From Fistularia commersonii (Eukaryota > Chordata > Actinopteri > Syngnathiformes > Fistulariidae), in NCBI GenBank assembly GCA_037954325.1, contig JBBMNZ010000014.1:17665956-17729955 (forward strand): a stretch of DNA of 64,000 nt. Reading direction: 5' to 3'. The notes under the pieces were generated by a model. That model searched no databases and was not told the origin of the DNA. It worked only from the letters and a program-made list of their open reading frames with translations. This document shows positions 26,801 through 41,035 of the stretch, piece after piece. Position 1 is the stretch's first letter; each line of letters opens with the position of its first letter. A program made the translations under genes and the position numbers.

Positions 26801-28489
26801 TATCGTTTCAAAATGTTGCAGGATCACAATGATTTTTACTTACATTATGCAGAATCAAGCCCTTTTCAACATATTTCAGCACCAGCAAGCTGCTAGAAAG
26901 GAATCTTTAGTTATTGACACTCTATCAAAAAAGCTTCTACTCAGTGAGATAAACACTTTTTGATCGTATGGCTATATCTTTTCAAAATGTTGCAGGATCA
27001 CAATGATTCTGACTTATATTATGCAGAATCAAGCCCTTTTCAACATATTTCAGCACCAGCAAGCTGCTAGAAAGGAATCTTTAGTTATTGACACTCTGTT
27101 GCAAAAAAGCTTCAACTCAGTGAGAAAAACACTTTTTGACCGTATGGCTATATCTTTTCAAAATGTTGCAGGATCACAATGATTTTGACTTATATTATGC
27201 AGAATCAAGCCCTTTCCAACATATTTCAGCACCAGCAAGCTGCTAGAAAGGAATCTTTAGTTATTGACACTCTTTATCAAAAAAGCTTCAACTCAGTGAG
27301 AAAAACACTTTTTGACCGTATGGCTATATCTTTTCAAAATGTTGCAGGATCACAATGATTTTGACTTATATTATGCAGAATCAAGCCCTTTCCAACATAT
27401 TTCAGCACCAGCAAGCTGCTAGAAAGGAATCTTTAGTTATTGACACTCTTTATCAAAATCGCTTCAACTCAGTGAGAAAAACACTTTTTGACCGTATGGC
27501 TATATCTTTTCAAAATGTTGCAGGATCACAATGATTTTGACTTATATTATGCAAGTTCAAGCCATTTTCAACATATTTCAGCACCAGCAAGCTGCTAGAA
27601 AGGAATCTTTAGTTATTGACAATCTTTATCAAAAAAGCTTCAACTCAGTGAGATAAACACTTTTTGACCGTATGGCTATATCTTTTCAAAATGTTGCAGG
27701 ATCACAATGATTTGGACTTAAATTATGCAGAATCAAGCCCTTTTCAACATATTTCAGCACCAGCAAGCTGCTAGAAAGGAATCTTTAGTTATTGACACTC
27801 TGTTGCAAAAAAGCTTCAACTCAGTGAGAAAAACACTTTTTGACCGTATGGCTATATCTTTTCAAAATGTTGCAGGATCACAATGATTTTGACTTATATT
27901 ATGCAGAATCAAGCCCTTTTCAACATATTTCAGCACCAGCAAGCTGCTAGAAAGGAATCTTTAGTTATTGACACTCTTTATTAAAAAAGCTTCAACTCAG
28001 TGAGAAAAACACTTTTTGACCGTATGGCTATATCTTTTCAAAATGTTGCAGGATCACAATGATTTTTACTTATATTATGCAGAATCAAGCCCTTTTCAAC
28101 ATATTTCAGCACCAGCAAGCTGCTAGAAAGGAATCTTTAGTTATTGACACTCTTTATCAAAAAAGCTTCAACTCAGTGAAATAAACACTTTTTGACCGTA
28201 TGGCTATATCTTTTCAAAATGTTGCAGGATCACAATGATTTTGACTTATATTATGCAGAATCAAGCCCTTTTTAACATATTTCAGCACTAGCAAGCTGCT
28301 AGAAAGGAATCTTTAGTTATTGACACTCTTTATCAAAATCGCTTCAACTCAGTGAGATAAACACTTTTTGACCGTACGGCTATATCTTTTCAAAATGTTG
28401 CAGGATCACAATGATTTTGACTTACATTATGCAGAATCAAGCCCTTTTCAACATATTTCAAAACCAGCAAGCTGCTAGAAAGGAATCTT
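23039..28489 (+). repeat. 31-mer HOR copy D1 (5,451 bp)
   Basis: The next copy follows at a constant shift of 5,451: ATTTTTTC 23460 to 28911, GACAAGCTTT 24631 to 30082, and 26740 to 32191. Thirty-one monomers would be 5,456. Two CTCTATC monomers (-2 each) and one CACATGATT monomer near 25,066 (-1) account for the missing five bases. It contains B-type monomers at the front and C-type monomers (GCTGGAAAGG, GACAAGC, GATCGTATGG, CAAAACC, TTACTGAC) behind, so it was assembled from both. Confidence 0.9.
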
Positions 28490-31400
28490 TAGTTATTGAC
28501 ACTCTTTATCAAAAAAGCTTCAACTCAGTGAGATAAACACTTTTTGACCGTATGGCTATATCTTTTCAAAATGTTGCAGGATCACAATGATTTTTACTTA
28601 TATTATGCAGAATCAAGCCCTTTTCAACATATTTCAGCACCAGCAAGCTGCTAGAAAGGAATCTTTAGTTATTGACACTCTTTATCAAAAAAGCTTCAAC
28701 TCAGTGAGATAAACACTTTTTGACCGTATGGCTATATCTTTTCAAAATGTTGCAGGATCACAATGATTTTGACTTATATTATGCAGAATCAAGCCCTTTT
28801 TAACATATTTCAGCACCAGCAAGCTGCTAGAAAGGAATCTTTAGTTATTGACACTCTTTATCAAAAAAGCTTCAACTCAGTGAGAAAAACACTTTTTGAC
28901 CGTACGGCTATATTTTTTCAAAATGTTGCAGGATCACAATGATTTTGACTTATATTATGCAGAATCAAGCCCTTTTCAACATATATCAGCACCAGCAAGC
29001 TGCTAGAAAGGAATCTTTAGTTATTGACACTCTTTATCAAAAAAGCTTCAACTCAGTGAGAAAAACACTTTTTGACCGTATGGCTATATCTTTTCAAAAT
29101 GTTGCAGGATCACAATGATTTTGACTTATATTATGCAGAATCAAGCCCTTTCCAACATATTTCAGCACCAGCAAGCTGCTAGAAAGGAATCTTTAGTTAT
29201 TGACACTCTTTATCAAAATCGCTTCAACTCAGTGAGATAAACACTTTTTGACCGTACGGCTATATCTTTTCAAAATGTTGCAGGATCACAATGATTTTGA
29301 CTTACATTATGCAGAATCAAGCCCTTTTCAACATATTTCAGCACCAGCAAGCTGCTAGAAAGGAATCTTTAGTTATTGACACTCTGTTGCAAAAAAGCTT
29401 CAACTCAGTGAGAAAAACACTTTTTGACCGTATGGCTATATCTTTTCAAAATGTTGCAGGATCACAATGATTTTGACTTATATCATGCAAAATCAAGCCC
29501 TTTTCAACATATTTCAGCACCAGCAAGCTGCTGGAAAGGAATCTTTAGTTATTGACACTCTGTTGCAAAAAAGCTTCAACTCAGTGAGATAAACACTTTT
29601 TGACCATATGGCTATATCTTTTCAAAATGTTGCAGGATCACAATGATTTTGACTTATATTATGCAGAATCAAGCCCTTTTCAACATATTTCAGCACCAGC
29701 AAGCTGCTAGAAAGGAATCTTTAGTTATTGACACTCTTTATCAAAAAAGCTTCAACTCAGTGAGAAAAACACTTTTTGACCGTATGGCTATATCTTTTCA
29801 AAATGTTGCAGGATCACAATGATTTTGACTTACATTATGCAGAATCAAGCCCTTTCCAACATATTTCAGCACCAGCAAGCTGCTAGAAAGGAATCTTTAG
29901 TTATTGACACTCTTTATCAAAATCGCTTCAACTCAGTGAGAAAAACACTTTTTGACCGTATGGCTATATCTTTTCAAAATATTGCAGGATCACAATGATT
30001 TTGACTTATATTATGCAAGTTCAAGCCATTTTCAACATATTTCAGCACCAGCAAGCTGCTAGAAAGGAATCTTTAGTTATTGACAAGCTTTATCAAAAAA
30101 GCTTCAACTCAGTGAGATAAACACTTTTTGACCGTATGGCTATATCGTTTCAAAATGTTGCAGGATCACAATGATTTTTACTTACATTATGCAGAATCAA
30201 GCCCTTTTCAACATATTTCAGCACCAGCAAGCTGCTAGAAAGGAATCTTTAGTTATTGACACTCTATCAAAAAAGCTTCAACTCAGTGAGATAAACACTT
30301 TTTGATCGTATGGCTATATCTTTTCAAAAGGTTGCAGGATCACAATGATTTTGACTTATATTATGCAGAATCAAGCCCTTTTAAACATATTTCAGCACCA
30401 GCAAGCTGCTAGAAAGGAATCTTTAGTTATTGACACTCTGTTGCAAAAAAGCTTCAACTCAGTGAGAAAAACACTTTTTGACCGTATGGCTATATCTTTT
30501 CAAAATGTTGCAGGATCACATGATTTTGACTTATATTATGCAGAATCAAGCCCTTTCCAACATATTTCAGCACCAGCAAGCTGCTAGAAAGGAATCTTTA
30601 GTTATTGACACTCTTTATCAAAAAAGCTTCAACTCAGTGAGAAAAACACTTTTTGACCGTATGGCTATATCTTTTCAAAATGTTGCAGGATCACAATGAT
30701 TTTGACTTATATTATGCAGAATCAAGCCCTTTCCAACATATTTCAGCACCAGCAAGCTGCTAGAAAGGAATCTTTAGTTATTGACACTCTTTATCAAAAT
30801 CGCTTCAACTCAGTGAGAAAAACACTTTTTGACCGTATGGCTATATCTTTTCAAAATGTTGCAGGATCACAATGATTTTGACTTATATTATGCAAGTTCA
30901 AGCCATTTTCAACATATTTCAGCACCAGCAAGCTGCTAGAAAGGAATCTTTAGTTATTGACACTCTTTATCAAAAAAGCTTCAACTCAGTGAGATAAACA
31001 CTTTTTGACCGTATGGCTATATCTTTTCAAAATGTTGCAGGATCACAATGATTTTGACTTATATTATGCAGAATCAAGCCCTTTTCAACATATTTCAAAA
31101 CCAGCAAGCTGCTAGAAAGGAATCTTTAGTTATTGACACTCTTTATCAAAAAAGCTTCAACTCAGTGAGAAAAACACTTTTTGACCGTATGGCTATATCT
31201 TATCAAAATGTTGCAGGATCACAATGATTTTGACTTATATTATGCAGAATCAAGCCCTTTCCAACATATTTCAGCACCAGCAAGCTGCTAGAAAGGAATC
31301 TTTAGTTATTGACACTCTTTATCAAAATCGCTTCAACTCAGTGAGATAAACACTTTTTGACCGTACGGCTATATCTTTTCAAAATGTTGCAGGATCACAA

Positions 31401-33944
31401 TGATTTTGACTTACATTATGCAGAATCAAGCCCTTTTCAACATATTTCAGCACCAGCAAGCTGCTAGAAAGGAATCTTTAGTTACTGACACTCTGTTGCA
31501 AAAAAGCTTCAACTCAGTGAGAAAAACACTTTTTGACCGTATGGCTATATCTTTTCAAAATGTTGCAGGATCACAATGATTTTGACTTATATCATGCAAA
31601 ATCAAGCCCTTTTCAACATATTTCAGCACCAGCAAGCTGCTGGAAAGGAATCTTTAGTTATTGACACTCTGTTGCAAAAAAGCTTCAACTCAGTGAGATA
31701 AACACTTTTTGACCATATGGCTATATCTTTTCAAAATGTTGCAGGATCACAATGATTTTGACTTATATTATGCAGAATCAAGCCCTTTTCAACATATTTC
31801 AGCACCAGCAAGCTGCTAGAAAGGAATCTTTAGTTATTGACACTCTTTATCAAAAAAGCTTCAACTCAGTGAGAAAAACACTTTTTGACCGTATGGCTAT
31901 ATCTTTTCAAAATGTTGCAGAATCACAATGATTTTGACTTATATTATGCAGAATCAAGCCCTTTCCAACATATTTCAGCACCAGCAAGCTGCTAGAAAGG
32001 AATCTTTAGTTATTGACACTCTTTATCAAAATCGCTTCAACTCAGTGAGAAAAACACTTTTTGACCGTATGGCTATATCTTTTCAAAATGTTGCAGGATC
32101 ACAATGATTTTGACTTATATTATGCAAGTTCAAGCCATTTTCAACATATTTCAGCACCAGCAAGCTGCTAGAAAGGAATCTTTAGTTATTGACAAGCTTT
32201 ATCAAAAAAGCTTCAACTCAGTGAGATAAACACTTTTTGACCGTATGGCTATATTGTTTCAAAATGTTGCAGGATCACAATGATTTTTACTTACATTATG
32301 CAGAATCAAGCCCTTTTCAACATATTTCAGCACCAGCAAGCTGCTAGAAAGGAATCTTGAGTTATTGACACTCTATCAAAAAAGCTTCTACTCAGTGAGA
32401 TAAACACTTTTTGATCGTATGGCTATATCTTTTCAAAATGTTGCAGGATCACAATGATTCTGACTTATATTATGCAGAATCAAGCCCTTTTCAACATATT
32501 TCAGCACCAGCAAGCTGCTAGAAAGGAATCTTTAGTTATTGACACTCTGTTGCAAAAAAGCTTCAACTCAGTGAGAAAAACACTTTTTGACCGTATGGCT
32601 ATATCTTTTCAAAATGTTGCAGGATCACAATGATTTTGACTTATATTATGCAGAATCAAGCCCTTTCCAACATATTTCAGCACCAGCAAGCTGCTAGAAA
32701 GGAATCTTTAGTTATTGACACTCTTTATCAAAAAAGCTTCAACTCAGTGAGAAAAACACTTTTTGACCGTATGGCTATATCTTTTCAAAATGTTGCAGGA
32801 TCACAATGATTTTGACTTATATTATGCAGAATCAAGCCCTTTCCAACATATTTCAGCACCAGCAAGCTGCTAGAAAGGAATCTTTAGTTATTGACACTCT
32901 TTATCAAAATCGCTTCAACTCAGTGAGAAAAACACTTTTTGACCGTATGGCTATATCTTTTCAAAATGTTGCAGGATCACAATGATTTTGACTTATATTA
33001 TGCAAGTTCAAGCCATTTTCAACATATTTCAGCACCAGCAAGCTGCTAGAAAGGAATCTTTAGTTATTGACAATCTTTATCAAAAAAGCTTCAACTCAGT
33101 GAGATAAACACTTTTTGACCGTATGGCTATATCTTTTCAAAATGTTGCAGGATCACAATGATTTGGACTTAAATTATGCAGAATCAAGCCCTTTTCAACA
33201 TATTTCAGCACCAGCAAGCTGCTAGAAAGGAATCTTTAGTTATTGACACTCTGTTGCAAAAAAGCTTCAACTCAGTGAGAAAAACACTTTTTGACCGTAT
33301 GGCTATATCTTTTCAAAATGTTGCAGGATCACAATGATTTTGACTTATATTATGCAGAATCAAGCCCTTTTCAACATATTTCAGCACCAGCAAGCTGCTA
33401 GAAAGGAATCTTTAGTTATTGACACTCTTTATTAAAAAAGCTTCAACTCAGTGAGAAAAACACTTTTTGACCGTATGGCTATATCTTTTCAAAATGTTGC
33501 AGGATCACAATGATTTTTACTTATATTATGCAGAATCAAGCCCTTTTCAACATATTTCAGCACCAGCAAGCTGCTAGAAAGGAATCTTTAGTTATTGACA
33601 CTCTTTATCAAAAAAGCTTCAACTCAGTGAAATAAACACTTTTTGACCGTATGGCTATATCTTTTCAAAATGTTGCAGGATCACAATGATTTTGACTTAT
33701 ATTATGCAGAATCAAGCCCTTTTTAACATATTTCAGCACTAGCAAGCTGCTAGAAAGGAATCTTTAGTTATTGACACTCTTTATCAAAATCGCTTCAACT
33801 CAGTGAGATAAACACTTTTTGACCGTACGGCTATATCTTTTCAAAATGTTGCAGGATCACAATGATTTTGACTTACATTATGCAGAATCAAGCCCTTTTC
33901 AACATATTTCAAAACCAGCAAGCTGCTAGAAAGGAATCTTTAGT
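28490..33944 (+). repeat. 31-mer HOR copy D2
   Basis: This follows D1 at the 5,451-bp period, so the first junction lies in the CAAAACC monomer near 28,490. It ends near 33,945, where CTCTGTTGC replaces the expected CTCTTTATC. Differences from D1 seen by eye are few: ATTGTTTC near 32,253, CTTGAG near 32,357, CCCTTTCC near 31,967, and GAGAAAAAC against GAGATAAAC near 31,517. Confidence 0.9.
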
Positions 33945-36164
33945 TATTGACACTCTGTTGCAAAAAAGCTTCAACTCAGTGAGAAAAACACTTTTTGACC
34001 GTATGGCTATATATTTTCAAAATGTTGCAGGATCACAATGATTTTGACTTATATTATGCAGAATCAAGCCCTTTTCAACATATTTCAGCACCAGCAAGCT
34101 GCTAGAAAGGAATCTTTAGTTATTGACACTCTGTTGCAAAAAAGCTTCAACTCAGTGAGATAAACACTTTTTGACCGTATGGCTATATCTTTTCAAAATG
34201 TTGCAGGATCACAATGATTTTGACTTACATTATGCAGAATCAAGCCCTTTTCAACATATTTCAGCACCAGCAAGCTGCTAGAAAGGAATCTTTAGTTATT
34301 GACACTCTTTATCAAAAAAGCTTCAACTTTGTGAGAAAAACACTTTTTGACCGTATGGCTATATCTATTCAAAATGTTGGAGGATCACAATGATTTTGAC
34401 TTATATTATGCAGAATCAAGCCCTTTCCAACATATTTCAGCACAAGCAAGCTGCTAGAAAGGAATCTTTAGTTATTGACACTCTTTATCAAAATCGCTTC
34501 AACTCAGTGAGATAAACACTTTTTGACCGTATGGCTATATCTTTTCAAAATGTTGCAGGATCACAATGATTTTGACTTATATTATGCAGAATCAAGCCCT
34601 TTTCAACATATTTCAGCATCGGCAAGCTGCTAGAAAAGAATCTTTAGTTATTGACACTCTTTATCAAAAACGCTTCAACTCAGTGAGAAAAACACTTTTT
34701 GACCGTATGGCTATATCTTTTCAAAATGTTGCAGGATCACAATGATTTTGACTTATATTATGCAGAATCAAGCCCTTTTCAACATATTTCAGCACCAGCA
34801 AGCTGCTAGAAAGGAATCTTTAGTTATTGACACTCTTTATCAAAAAAGCTTCAACTCAGTGAGATAAACACTTTTTGACCGTATGGCTATATCTTTTCAA
34901 AATGTTGCAGGATCACAATGATTTTGACTTATATTATGCAGAATCAAGCCCTTTTCAACATATTTCAGCATCGGCAAGCTGCTAGAAAAGAATCTTTAGT
35001 TATTGACACTCTTTATCAAAAAAGCTTCAACTCAGTGAGAAAAACACTTTTTGACCGTATGGCTATATCTTTTCAAAATGTTGCAGGATCACAATGATTT
35101 TGACTTATATTATGCAGAATCAAGCCCTTTCCAACATATTTCAGCATCGGCAAGCTTATAGAAAAGAATCTTTAGTTATTGACACTCTTTATCAAAAACG
35201 CTTCAACTCAGTGAGAAAAACACTTTTTGACCGTATGGCTATATCTTTTCAAAATGTTGCAGGATCACAATGATTTTGACTTATATTATGCAGAATCAAG
35301 CCCTTTTCAACATATTTCAGCACCAGCAAGCTGCTAGAAAGGAATCTTTAGTTATTGACAATCTTTATCAAAAAAGCTTCAACTCAGTGAGATAAACACT
35401 TTTTGACCATATGGCTATATCTTTTCAAAATGTTGCAGGATCACAATGATTTTGACTTATATTATGCAGAATCAAGCCCCTTTCAACACATTTCAGCACC
35501 AGCAAGCTGCTAGTAAGGAATCTTTAGTTATTGACACTCATTATCAAAAAAGCTTCAACTCAGTGAGAAAAACACTTTTTGACCGTATGGCTATATCTTT
35601 TCAAAATGTTGCAGGATCACAATGATTTTGACTTATATTATGCAGAATCAAGCCCTTTCCAACATATTTCAGCATCGGCAAGCTTATAGAAAAGAATCTT
35701 TAGTTATTGACACTCTTTATCAAAAACGCTTCAACTCAGTGAGAAAAACACTTTTTGACCGTATGGCTATATCTTTTCAAAATGTTGCAGGATCACAATG
35801 ATTTTGACTTATATTATGCAGAATCAAGCCCTTTTCAACATATTTCAGCACCAGCAAGCTGCTAGAAAGGAATCTTTAGTTATTGACAATCTTTATCAAA
35901 AAAGCTTCAACTCAGTGAGATAAACACTTTTTGACCATATGGCTATATCTTTTCAAAATGTTGCAGGATCACAATGATTTTGACTTATATTATGCAGAAT
36001 CAAGCCCCTTTCAACACATTTCAGCACCAGCAAGCTGCTAGTAAGGAATCTTTAGTTATTGACACTCATTATCAAAAAAGCTTCAACTCAGAGAGATAAA
36101 CACTTTTTGACCATATGGTTATATCTTTTCAAAATGTTGCAGGATCACAATGATTATGACTTAT
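33945..36164 (+). repeat. E cassette copy E1
   Basis: About 12-13 monomers with their own markers: CATATATTTTC near 34,007, GTTGGAGG near 34,377, GCATCGGCAAGCTGC near 34,616 and 34,970, GCATCGGCAAGCTTATAG near 35,144 and 35,672, CTAGTAAGG, ACTCATTATC, CAGAGAGATAAAC and ATGGTTATATC. A three-monomer segment is duplicated inside it (528 bp, 35151 against 35679). Confidence 0.85.
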
Positions 36165-39100
36165 ATTATGCAGAATCAAGCCCTTTTCAACATATTTCAG
36201 CACCAGCAAGCTGCTAGAAAGGAATCTTTAGTTATTGACACTCTTTATCAAAAAAGCTTCAACTCAGTGAGATAAACACTTTTTGACCGTATGGCTATAT
36301 CTTTTCAAAATGTTGCAGGATCACAATGATTTTGACTTATATTATGCAGAATCAAGCCCTTTTTAACATATTTCAGCACCAGCAAGCTGCTAGAAAGGAA
36401 TCTTTAGTTATTGACACTCTTTATCAAAAAAGCTTCAACTCAGTGAGAAAAACACTTTTTGACCGTACGGCTATATTTTTTCAAAATGTTGCAGGATCAC
36501 AATGATTTTGACTTATATTATGCAGAATCAAGCCCTTTTCAACATATATCAGCACCAGCAAGCTGCTAGAAAGGAATCTTTAGTTATTGACACTCTTTAT
36601 CAAAAAAGCTTCAACTCAGTGAGAAAAACACTTTTTGACCGTATGGCTATATCTTTTCAAAATGTTGCAGGATCACAATGATTTTGACTTATATTATGCA
36701 GAATCAAGCCCTTTCCAACATATTTCAGCACCAGCAAGCTGCTAGAAAGGAATCTTTAGTTATTGACACTCTTTATCAAAATCGCTTCAACTCAGTGAGA
36801 TAAACACTTTTTGACCGTACGGCTATATCTTTTCAAAATGTTGCAGGATCACAATGATTTTGACTCACATTATGCAGAATCAAGCCCTTTTCAACATATT
36901 TCAGCACCAGCAAGCTGCTGGAAAGGAATCTTTAGTTATTGACACTCTGTTGCAAAAAAGCTTCAACTCAGTGAGATAAACACTTTTTGACCATATGGCT
37001 ATATCTTTTCAAAATGTTGCAGGATCACAATGATTTTGACTTATATTATGCAGAATCAAGCCCTTTTCAACATATTTCAGCACCAGCAAGCTGCTAGAAA
37101 GGAATCTTTAGTTATTGACACTCTTTATCAAAAAAGCTTCAACTCAGTGAGAAAAACACTTTTTGACCGTATGGCTATATCTTTTCAAAATGTTGCAGGA
37201 TCACAATGATTTTGACTTACATTATGCAGAATCAAGCCCTTTCCAACATATCTCAGCACCAGCAAGCTGCTAGAAAGGAATCTTTAGTTATTGACACTCT
37301 TTATCAAAATCGCTTCAACTCAGTGAGAAAAACACTTTTTGACCGTATGGCTATATCTTTTCAAAATGTTGCAGGATCACAATGATTTTGACTTATATTA
37401 TGCAAGTTCAAGCCATTTTCAACATATTTCAGCACCAGCAAGCTGCTAGAAAGGAATCTTTAGTTATTGACAAGCTTTATCAAAAAAGCTTCAACTCAGT
37501 GAGATAAACACTTTTTGACCGTATGGCTATATCGTTTCAAAATGTTGCAGGATCACAATGATTTTTACTTACATTATGCAGAATCAAGCCCTTTTCAACA
37601 TATTTCAGCACCAGCAAGCTGCTAGAAAGGAATCTTTAGTTATTGACACTCTATCAAAAAAGCTTCAACTCAGTGAGATAAACACTTTTTGATCGTATGG
37701 CTATATCTTTTCAAAAGGTTGCAGGATCACAATGATTTTGACTTATATTATGCAGAATCAAGCCCTTTTAAACATATTTCAGCACCAGCAAGCTGCTAGA
37801 AAGGAATCTTTAGTTATTGACACTCTGTTGCAAAAAAGCTTCAACTCAGTGAGAAAAACACTTTTTGACCGTATGGCTATATCTTTTCAAAATGTTGCAG
37901 GATCACATGATTTTGACTTATATTATGCAGAATCAAGCCCTTTCCAACATATTTCAGCACCAGCAAGCTGCTAGAAAGGAATCTTTAGTTATTGACACTC
38001 TTTATCAAAAAAGCTTCAACTCAGTGAGAAAAACACTTTTTGACCGTATGGCTATATCTTTTCAAAATGTTGCAGGATCACAATGATTTTGACTTATATT
38101 ATGCAGAATCAAGCCCTTTCCAACATATTTCAGCACCAGCAAGCTGCTAGAAAGGAATCTTTAGTTATTGACACTCTTTATCAAAATCGCTTCAACTCAG
38201 TGAGAAAAACACTTTTTGACCGTATGGCTATATCTTTTCAAAATGTTGCAGGATCACAATGATTTTGACTTATATTATGCAAGTTCAAGCCATTTTCAAC
38301 ATATTTCAGCACCAGCAAGCTGCTAGAAAGGAATCTTTAGTTATTGACACTCTTTATCAAAAAAGCTTCAACTCAGTGAGATAAACACTTTTTGACCGTA
38401 TGGCTATATCTTTTCAAAATGTTGCAGGATCACAATGATTTTGACTTATATTATGCAGAATTAAGCCCTTTTCAACATATTTCAAAACCAGCAACCTGCT
38501 AGAAAGGAATCTTTAGTTATTGACACTCTTTATCAAAAAAGCTTCAACTCAGTGAGAAAAACACTTTTTGACCGTATGGCTATATCTTATCAAAATGTTG
38601 CAGGATCACAATGATTTTGACTTATATTATGCAGAATCAAGCCCTTTCCAACATATTTCAGCACCAGCAAGCTGCTAGAAAGGAATCTTTAGTTATTGAC
38701 ACTCTTTATCAAAATCGCTTCAACTCAGTGAGATAAACACTTTTTGACCGTACGGCTATATCTTTTCAAAATGTTGCAGGATCACAATGATTTTGACTTA
38801 CATTATGCAGAATCAAGCCCTTTTCAACATATTTCAGCACCAGCAAGCTGCTAGAAAGGAATCTTTAGTTACTGACACTCTGTTGCAAAAAAGCTTCAAC
38901 TCAGTGAGAAAAACACTTTTTGACCGTATGGCTATATCTTTTCAAAATGTTGCAGGATCACAATGATTTTGACTTATATCATGCAAAATCAAGCCCTTTT
39001 CAACATATTTCAGCACCAGCAAGCTGCTGGAAAGGAATCTTTAGTTATTGACACTCTGTTGCAAAAAAGCTTCAACTCAGTGAGATAAACACTTTTTGAC

Positions 39101-41035
39101 CATATGGCTATATCTTTTCAAAATGTTGCAGGATCACAATGATTTTGACTTATATTATGCAGAATCAAGCCCTTTTCAACATATTTCAGCACCAGCAAGC
39201 TGCTAGAAAGGAATCTTTAGTTATTGACACTCTTTATCAAAAAAGCTTCAACTCAGTGAGAAAAACACTTTTTGACCGTATGGCTATATCTTTTCAAAAT
39301 GTTGCAGAATCACAATGATTTTGACTTATATTATGCAGAATCAAGCCCTTTCCAACATATTTCAGCACCAGCAAGCTGCTAGAAAGGAATCTTTAGTTAT
39401 TGACACTCTTTATCAAAATCGCTTCAACTCAGTGAGAAAAACACTTTTTGACCGTATGGCTATATCTTTTCAAAATGTTGCAGGATCACAATGATTTTGA
39501 CTTATATTATGCAAGTTCAAGCCATTTTCAACATATTTCAGCACCAGCAAGCTGCTAGAAAGGAATCTTTAGTTATTGACAAGCTTTATCAAAAAAGCTT
39601 CAACTCAGTGAGATAAACACTTTTTGACCGTATGGCTATATCGTTTCAAAATGTTGCAGGATCACAATGATTTTTACTTACATTATGCAGAATCAAGCCC
39701 TTTTCAACATATTTCAGCACCAGCAAGCTGCTAGAAAGGAATCTTTAGTTATTGACACTCTATCAAAAAAGCTTCTACTCAGTGAGATAAACACTTTTTG
39801 ATCGTATGGCTATATCTTTTCAAAATGTTGCAGGATCACAATGATTTTGACTTATATTATGCAGAATCAAGCCCTTTCCAACATATTTCAGCACCAGCAA
39901 GCTGCTAGAAAGGAATCTTTAGTTATTGACACTCTTTATCAAAAAAGCTTCAACTCAGTGAGAAAAACACTTTTTGACCGTATGGCTATATCTTTTCAAA
40001 ATGTTGCAGGATCACAATGATTTTGACTTATATTATGCAGAATCAAGCCCTTTCCAACATATTTCAGCACCAGCAAGCTGCTAGAAAGGAATCTTTAGTT
40101 ATTGACACTCTTTATCAAAATCGCTTCAACTCAGTGAGAAAAACACTTTTTGACCGTATGGCTATATCTTTTCAAAATGTTGCAGGATCACAATGATTTT
40201 GACTTATATTATGCAAGTTCAAGCCATTTTCAACATATTTCAGCACCAGCAAGCTGCTAGAAAGGAATCTTTAGTTATTGACAATCTTTATCAAAAAAGC
40301 TTCAACTCAGTGAGATAAACACTTTTTGACCGTATGGCTATATCTTTTCAAAATGTTGCAGGATCACAATGATTTGGACTTAAATTATGCAGAATCAAGC
40401 CCTTTTCAACATATTTCAGCACCAGCAAGCTGCTAGAAAGGAATCTTTAGTTATTGACACTCTGTTGCAAAAAAGCTTCAACTCAGTGAGAAAAACACTT
40501 TTTGACCGTATGGCTATATCTTTTCAAAATGTTGCAGGATCACAATGATTTTGACTTATATTATGCAGAATCAAGCCCTTTTCAACATATTTCAGCACCA
40601 GCAAGCTGCTAGAAAGGAATCTTTAGTTATTGACACTCTTTATTAAAAAAGCTTCAACTCAGTGAGAAAAACACTTTTTGACCGTATGGCTATATCTTTT
40701 CAAAATGTTGCAGGATCACAATGATTTTTACTTATATTATGCAGAATCAAGCCCTTTTCAACATATTTCAGCACCAGCAAGCTGCTAGAAAGGAATCTTT
40801 AGTTATTGACACTCTTTATCAAAAAAGCTTCAACTCAGTGAAATAAACACTTTTTGACCGTATGGCTATATCTTTTCAAAATGTTGCAGGATCACAATGA
40901 TTTTGACTTATATTATGCAGAATCAAGCCCTTTTTAACATATTTCAGCACTAGCAAGCTGCTAGAAAGGAATCTTTAGTTATTGACACTCTTTATCAAAA
41001 TCGCTTCAACTCAGTGAGATAAACACTTTTTGACC
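36165..41035 (+). repeat. 31-mer HOR copy D3 with whole-monomer losses
   Basis: This matches D2, but the shift falls by exactly 176 at each of two internal points. It is 7,563 at ATTTTTTC (28911 to 36474), 7,387 at GACAAGCTTT (30082 to 37469; 32191 to 39578) and 7,211 at ATTTGGACTTAAA (33161 to 40372). The first loss lies in a fused monomer near 36,865-36,920, the second near 39,840-39,880. A further loss at the junction with E2 brings the shift to 7,035. Confidence 0.9.
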
